From contig NC_016134.3 of NCBI RefSeq assembly GCF_000005505.3, forward strand, positions 10,770,624 through 10,834,623: a stretch of DNA of 64,000 bases, read 5' to 3'. The position numbers and the translations under genes are program-made. Positions 57,781 through 64,000 of the stretch are shown piece by piece. Within the stretch, counting starts at the first letter, position 1, and every line of letters begins with the position of its first letter. Source of the stretch: Brachypodium distachyon (lineage: Eukaryota; Streptophyta; Magnoliopsida; Poales; Poaceae). Under the pieces are notes generated by a model that worked only from the letters and a program-made list of their open reading frames with translations, was not told the DNA's origin and ran no database searches.

Positions 57781-59833
57781 TTATGCAACTTGTACTAATC
57801 TTTTTGAATCTTCTTGTAGGCAAGATGGCGGGATCCGACGTGGAGCGTCGCGACGGCGCCGGTGGGAGCATCGAGAGGGAGGCTTCCCATGGGAGCAGGG
57901 CCGAGGCGCGGACGTCGGGGGGCAAGCCGCGGAGGTCGAAGAAGGTCACATGCCCGGAGAGAGGACCTCGACCTGAGCCGTTTCCGGCCGTGCCGGGACG
58001 GGTTCCCGACATCCTTCCGACGTCAGTGACGACCGAGAAGGTTTTGTCGGACCTCGTGGAGCCGGGCTACTTCCGCAAGGGCCTTGACTCATTCCCTGAC
58101 GATGGTGAGCTTCGACTGGGGTCGCACAGGCGTCGAGGGCACATCGTCGTGTTCTCCAGCTGGTTCCACGCCGGACTGTGCTTGCCCGTACACCCGTTCC
58201 TGCTGGAGTTCCTGGATACCTATGGTATCGAGTTGGCGCAGTTGTTTCCTTTGGCGATCCTGCGTCTGAACGTGTTCAGGTGGCTTTGTGAGACCGCCTT
58301 GTGGGAGCCTCCGACCATGAGGTTGTTCTTGTTGCTGTTCACCGTCCACGTGGAGGAGCGCCGCACCCTTGACGAGAGTACTTGGAGTGCCTTCAGGTCG
58401 GTCGCCGTGAGGCTCCGTCCCGGCTTCCACGACGAGTTCCCCCTGATGCCGGCCAAGAGCGCGGTGCGCTTGTTCAACGGGTGGGACTCGCAGTGGTTCT
58501 TCCTCGACGTTTCGGAGACAAGCTTGCGTCACTCCGGCAGGCTCCCTCGACACTCTGGGCCTGGGGGGCTTCGGGATGTCGTCTGTCCCATGGGCACGTC
58601 CTTGGTCGAGGAGTGGGAGCTTGCTGGGACCAAGTCGGCTCGTTCAAAGCGTAGCTTCCGTGACCTTCTCGAGGAGATGGTCATGGCAGGCCACTTCATG
58701 ATGAGGGCAAGACCACAGGCAGAGTTGGCGATCCCCTTGGCCTTTCGTCACCCACGCCGTGCGGCTAAGCGTGAGTTTCGTGACACTTGAGTCGTTGCTT
58801 CAAGTAGTTTTGCTTGCTTGACACTAACCCTGGTTAGTGCTTGTGCTTGTTTTTCAGCGGCTTTCTTCCGAGAGAAGGCGGCCGAGTGGGCTTCCCAGAT
58901 GGTCGGACCGTACAACTCGGTGGAGCATTGGGCCTACGTCGATACCATCAATGAGGGAGGATGCCACAACATCGTGGCGGCGTGCTTCGATGACTCGGTA
59001 CCGATGCGCCCGGATCCCAAGTTCGGGAAGCTCATCAAGGCCGGCGAGCGGTACTCTCGTTTTGCAACTTTGTCGATGATCGCCGTTGGTTCTCACCTTA
59101 GAGATACTTGTGGGAAGGTGAAACCTCAGGTTGTGCTTGGGTTGGGTGTGCCGGTGGCCCCAATGCCCAAGATCCCTCGTCCTCCGAGTTCACGCAAGAG
59201 GAAGGCTCATTCTCCTGAGCTAGCCGACGTGGTTGAGTCGAGGTCTCCCTTGAGAGGGTCCATGGACATGCACCTAGCCGGGAAGATCGACATTGAGAAG
59301 ATCCTGCCTCCGTCGCCTCACGAGCATGCGGTTTTCGCACAGAGGACCGGGCTTCAGCTTGTGGTGGATACCTCCTCGGAAGCCAGCCGCGCGGGTGTTC
59401 CCGTGTTCTCTTTGGCTCGTGGGCCTGTCGAGGAGGAGCTTCCTGCCACCGGTGAGTGCGCACGTGTCAAGCATTTTAATTCCCTTTCGGCAATGTTCTC
59501 ACGGAGTTTTCTTGTCTTGTTTCAGGTACGGGGCCTGCGGCGCCTGATGCTCCCGAGGCCGAGCCCCCGATTCCGGTGGAGTGAGGGACCCGCTCGAGGC
59601 GTTGGAGCTTGTGAGTGTTCTTTCCTCGTCTCCCTTCTTGCTAGGTCCATTTTGTCGGTCAGCGCTCATGATTTCTCTTCCTTTGCCAGGTGAGAGGCTT
59701 GGTCGAGGCCGTGGGCACTCTTCCCGCTCTCAAGGCTCAGGTTGGGTTCTTTCGACGGCTTTGGATGCCGAGACCTCGAAGGCTGTTCAATGAGATTTTG
59801 TACCCAATTATATCTCGAGTTATATGCATTGCA

Positions 59834-60790
59834 GGTCCTAAAAGTATTGGCGTAGTGTCATCTAGGTTCTAATAGTATGAAAATGCAGTTTTGAGTGCTA
59901 AAAGTATTTTAAGTGTGTCACTAGCGGTCCTAAGCATGCCGGAGCAGGTCTGACCTGCCCACGTGTCATGTTGACCCATTTTAACCGGCCACATAGGATT
60001 AATAAAGGGGAGTTAAAATTGCATTCTGCCCCCCTAAAAATACCCTGGCCTCATCACCTCCGGCACCGCCATCACCATCCCCCCTTCTTCTTCCTCTCCT
60101 CAGCGCAGCAGCACCTAGTACAGCAGCCTGCGCTACTTCCCGGCGGACGGCAACAAGTACTGCTACACCCTCAAGGTCACCACCTGCACCTGCTACCTCC
60201 TTCGGGCCACCTTCCTCCACGACCATGGCGGCGGCACCGACGACGGTGTCGTCTTCCCGGAGTTCGACCTCTACCTGGGCGCCACCCGCCGGTCCACCAT
60301 CGTCATTTACGACGACTCCCGAATCATCACCAACGAATCCATCGTCCTCACGCCTTCCGACGCCCTCTCCGTCTACCTCTCCAACGCACCATGAGACAAC
60401 CCTTCATCTCCATGCTCGACCTCCGCCCCACTAAAAGGCAGCCTCTACCACACCCCCGGCACCACCAACGTCTCCATGCGGAACCCAATCCACGTTGCCA
60501 CCAACGAGCGCCCGCCGGAGAAGGTGATGGAGACGGCCGTCGTGGCACCCCTCGGGGAGCTCACCTACCGGCTCAACCTCAACGCGTTCCGGGGGAAGGC
60601 TGGGCCTCCTACTGCCCTTTCTTAATCCTACGTGGATGGTCAAAATGGGTCAACATGATACGTCTACAGGTCAGACCTTCTCCGGCGTGCTTAGGACCGC
60701 CGGTGACACACTGAAAGTACTTTTAGAACCCAAAACTGCATTTTCATACTATTAGGACCTAGATGACACAACGCTAATACTTGTAGGACC
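59834..60790. mobile_element. Pack-MULE-like element with about 178-bp inverted ends
   Basis: Inverted arms 59834-60011 and 60613-60790 pair closely, with ends GGTCCTAAAAGTATTGGCGT. The bases just outside are TGCATTGCA and TCCTGTGCA, six of nine alike, which may be an old 9-bp duplication of Mutator-like elements. The interior carries a host receptor kinase fragment and no transposase. The short size and long arms fit a Pack-MULE; the superfamily is inference. Confidence 0.72.
60118..60612 (+). pseudogene. Captured malectin-like receptor kinase fragment
   Basis: The plus strand encodes SLRYFPADGNKYCYTLKV, LLRATFLHDH, FDLYLGATRRSTIVIYDD and SDALSVYLSNAP, the hallmarks of the Malectin_like ectodomain of plant LRR receptor kinases. 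After a stop and frame change it continues PFISMLDLRP and then RNPIHVATNERPPEKVMETA and LGELTYRLNLNAF, the second malectin half as in At1g67720-type kinases. Frames are broken in at least two places, so this is a captured exon set and not a gene. Confidence 0.78.
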
Positions 60791-62977
60791 TCCTGTGCAT
60801 TTAACTCTTATATCTTTAGACATGCATAAAAATATATTACATGGGTACAAGTTCAGACAATACGCATGCAGTCCTCCTTAATTTGATCCATAGTTCCATA
60901 TTACGCATGCATGCATATACGTGTGTGAGCTCCAATTAGCTAAATACCACGAGCAGCACATGCATGTGTATATATCGGCCATATGCTAGCTGCATGCAAG
61001 GAGGATCAATCACACGCTGCATGCCCTACGTGCGCGTGAAGATTTCTGGCGCTGCTCATAGAAGGAAATATGAAAAGCTGTCAATTACTTTGGAAAGCAT
61101 CAGCGAGATTGGCAATCAATCACAAAATATTAGTTGTTTTGGAAATCCTCCGGACTGCCTTCTCTTCTTTGAAACCTACCGCCTTTGCCGTGTCTATAAA
61201 TACCAGGAACCAGGACATAACGGGGGAGAGCCACCTCCAGGAAACGCAGGAGCGCGGGTGCGGCAGCGCCTAGACGGAGGTGGACGCGCCCCAGGCGGCG
61301 GCGGTGCACAGCAGCCTCGTCCATGAGGTAAGGGCGGCAGCGCGTGCCCTAGACGGAGGGCGGGGACCTCGGCCAGGAGGTGTGACCCGGCGGCGACGCC
61401 CAGGGCATGGGCGGCGGCCAGCCGCACAAGAGAATAACCACAACTCACGTACAGGATCAACTGCCGGGCGCCCCAGGCCGCGTCTGGGCATGGCAGCCTC
61501 AGCCGTGAGGTGAGACAAAGGGCAGTGGCCATGCATCGAGAAGGTAATGTCCTCTGATGTTTCTTTCACACGCAGAATCAAGGACGTGGTTGCAGGCAGC
61601 TACTGCAGCTACAACGACACCAAGCAGCTGGAGCTTGACGACAAGGCGTGTGCCCATAGCGCCTTGCTCGTCGCCGGCCAGCCGCGGCATCGATCGCCAC
61701 AGGAATCCCGTGCCAGTTCGAGATGGCGTGCGTGCCATCTAGGAGAGCAATGGCGCCGACGCGCGGTCCATGAACGCCATCGACCCGGGCGTGGCCATCA
61801 CTATCGGCGCCATGGACGCGCCCTCACCATCGACACCCCACGGGTGTTGTTCGCCTAAATCCAGATCGTAACCAAGGGTGTTGATCCCTTCTTGCGTGTG
61901 TCCTAGCTTGGACATGCACACGACTTCAGGTTAGAACCTAACTATTTTTTATGCAGATAAAAGTCGTCTTGTGTTTGTGCACACATGCTTCCAGGCCTCG
62001 CCACGAGATTGCCGGCCACCGGTATGCTCAATGCCGGGTGGTCAACCGCCGGCCTGCGAAGGCTGCTGCTGGTCACTGCAGGAGATGGTGGTGACATGTC
62101 ACCGCGGGCTGTGACTCGCAGCATGCCGGTATATTCTTCTTCACGCCTGCCATGCATGGTGCCCGCCTTGGCGTATTCTTCATCAACCTGGCGTCGTGCT
62201 AGACGTTGCCGCTCAGGTGGCCTTCCACACGGTGTCCATCGTCGAGACACCGCCATACACGGCGTCCACCATGGCACATCGCAGTCTACACCGCCACCGA
62301 TATCTACTCTGACAGTCATCCTCGACATTGTCCAAGAACCGACGAGGCAAAGCTATACTCCACCGACTAGTCCTTCTTCGATGAGGTAACCCATTACTTG
62401 CTTGCACCGATGAGGTGCTAGCAAGTCATCCCGTCCGACATCGGTAGGGCGGACATCACCAGGCCCGGCACCGACAAGGCGAAGGCCACCTACCTGTCTA
62501 AGCCGACGAGGCTATAGATACTTTCATCATCGGACATGACAAACCGCAGCGCTATGGCTCAGCATCGCCGGAGTGATGGGCGAACTACTCCACCACTCGC
62601 CTTCACCTCTGCACCACTATCGTCTACACCAAGCACATCAAGAAGAAGAGAGACTCGAAGATGGCGACCATTGCAGCAGCTTAATCGGAGGTGTCTCGCA
62701 GCTCGAGCTGTGGGAGTAATTAAGCGGGAGCTTTACGAGGCCCCGTGAACCAAGACACCACAATCGCCCATGTCATATTGGCCACACTTGCAGGCCACGG
62801 AGAGCACTCCATTATGGGAAATTGTAATTTTGTTTCTCAAATTGAGATTAAGAAAATGCATCCCTATGTTTTATTTGTGTATTTAGGTACACTGGCACAC
62901 GTCCGCGTTTATCTTCCACCGGCGCATGAGAGATACTTTTTAAGTATTTTTCGTGTCAAACAACTACCTTTGCCCTG
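60791..62977. other. Inserted DNA of unknown type inside the gypsy-type element
   Basis: This 2.2-kb stretch separates the Pack-MULE from the resumed coiled-coil frame. It is GC-rich from 61200 to 62700 and has several short plus-strand frames (for example 61547-61858 and 61985-62389), none with a recognised domain. It may be more captured or decayed gene sequence. No ends or target duplication could be fixed. Confidence 0.35.
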
Positions 62978-63628
62978 AGTGAGTTGGCTTCGGAGAGGGC
63001 GTGGCGGGAGGCCGTCGAGACTGAGCTTTCTCGGGTGTCGGCGGAGCATGCAGCCATGGAGGCGAGGGCTCACCTTGCCGAGGAAGGCCAGAAGGATGCG
63101 ATCGTGAAGACCCGTCGTGCCGAGGAGGACTTGGTGGTGGCCAACCTCAACGTGGAGCACGCTCGAGCGGAGGTTGCCTCCCGCAAGGCGGAGTCGGAGG
63201 ACGCCGGGTTCGGACCGGTGTTTGCCCCTCGTGCTCGCGCCCCCTCGGACAGCCGTCCGGAGGTGGTCTCGCTCCTGCTTGCTCAGGCTTTGGAGATTTG
63301 AGAGATGATACTCTGTTTGAAGGGCTCCCCTCAGCCAGATCTTCCCCCGTGTCGTACGACGGATGAGGCGAGTAGGGTGCTCACTTCACAGGTGGAGCTC
63401 CTTGAGCCCGCCATGAAGAGGTGCCTGCTGAGTACGGGTGCTCGACTTGTTTCGTTGGCAGTCGCGGCTGTCCTGGACGGCGATGCCGGGACGAGTGGAC
63501 TTGAGGGTGAGATGACTCACGGGGCGAAGAAGTTTCTGGCGGACCAGGGAGCTCCTCTTCGTGCTTTGGTTCGACGCTTCGTGCGTTGCCTTGAGCCTGC
63601 TCTTCAGGAGAGCGACGGTGGGGCTTGA

Positions 63629-64000
63629 GTCTTGTTGCCTTTTGAGGCGACAAGGTACCCCGGCTTCTTACTTATGCGATGTTGCATATCCATTCATGAC
63701 TTGCATGTTCTAGGCTTAGACATAGCGGTTGTAAGGCAGCTTTTTTGATGTGTTTCATGCTTTGCTATGTAGTCAACATTGTCGGAAATGTCAACTTAGC
63801 TCGGCATGTATTTTCTCATGTTTTCACCATGTAGTCAACATTATCGAAAATGTTAACTTGGCTCAACATGTGTTCTTTCGAGTATTATATTTCCTTCTTG
63901 CCGAAGTACTATACTTCCTCAGTTTATACAGCTCGCGATGGTTCGCTATGATCATGCTTTTGCGTAATCAATTGCTGTCGCCGTTGGGATACGACTTGGC
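63629..64000. repeat. Element 3' region with diverged tandem repeat
   Basis: A unit of about 70 bp (ATGTAGTCAACATT ... AAATGT(C/T)AACTT(A/G)GCTC) occurs twice (about 63765 and 63828). No gene is seen after the stop at 63628. Confidence 0.6.

Larger units (their letters stand above)
57825..63628 (+). pseudogene. Transposase_28-like gene of a gypsy-type element, split by an insertion
   Basis: Exons: 57825-58770 (donor GTGAGT), 58858-59451 (donor GTGAGT), 59526 to about 59600, and from 59690. The first exon encodes a globular domain (VVFSSWFHAGLCLPVHPFLL, LFPLAILRLNVFRWL) of the type Pfam calls putative gypsy type transposon. The second begins FFREKAAEWASQMVGPYNS. The coiled-coil tail resumes at about 62978 (ALSELASERAWREAVETELS) after an insertion that starts near 59790 (ALDAETSKAVQ). 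A frame change near 59583 and a stop at 63299 add to the damage. The final frame ends at 63628. The function of these extra proteins in grass gypsy elements is unknown. Confidence 0.65.

Overview
The window looks like grass nuclear DNA, most likely from a Pooideae/Triticeae genome. The evidence is split plant genes with GT-AG introns, Stowaway MITEs with CTCCCTCCGT-type ends, a CACTA element with CACTACTACAG ends, copia and gypsy LTR retrotransposons, plant LINEs with zf-RVT domains, and tandem LRR receptor kinases of the rice Xa21/EFR type. No bacterial operons, CRISPR arrays or rRNA genes are visible. The species assignment is inference.

Layout. 0.57-2.06 kb: a small non-coding LTR retrotransposon (TRIM-like). 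5.0-14.2 kb: a 20-exon MORC-family GHKL ATPase gene (closest by eye to MORC6/DMS11) whose exon phases all close into about 684 codons; its introns carry two Stowaway MITEs and two LINE 3' tails. 14.5-15.2 kb: a small one-membrane-pass LEA-2/NHL-like gene with a probable frameshift near its start. 15.4-33.8 kb: one old minus-strand LINE, cut in two by a CACTA complex (about 21.0-31.9 kb). The CACTA complex holds a tnp2 transposase pseudogene interrupted by a 3.28 kb solo LTR, a Ulp1-type protease gene, and an inverted repeat of about 870 bp per arm. 34.3-43.8 kb: two tandemly duplicated LRR receptor kinases (subfamily XII type, non-RD kinase), period about 5.1 kb. 43.9-44.4 kb: a tRNA-derived SINE. 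45.2-54.2 kb: a 2-oxoglutarate/Fe(II) dioxygenase gene broken by a copia element with a perfect 5-bp target duplication, followed by a 5'-truncated LINE and a second copy of the last dioxygenase exon. 54.6-64.0 kb: a gypsy-type element with a Transposase_28-like intron-containing gene, interrupted by an insertion that includes a Pack-MULE-like element carrying a malectin-like receptor kinase fragment.

The likely functional host genes are the MORC ATPase (chromatin compaction and transposon silencing in this family) and the two receptor kinases (pattern-recognition type). The dioxygenase and the LEA-like gene look damaged. Most other open frames belong to mobile elements. The best candidates for follow-up are the copia insertion whose 5' LTR begins near its own transcription start yet has a perfect target duplication, the CACTA element whose flanks are themselves palindromic, and the Pack-MULE with a captured malectin exon.
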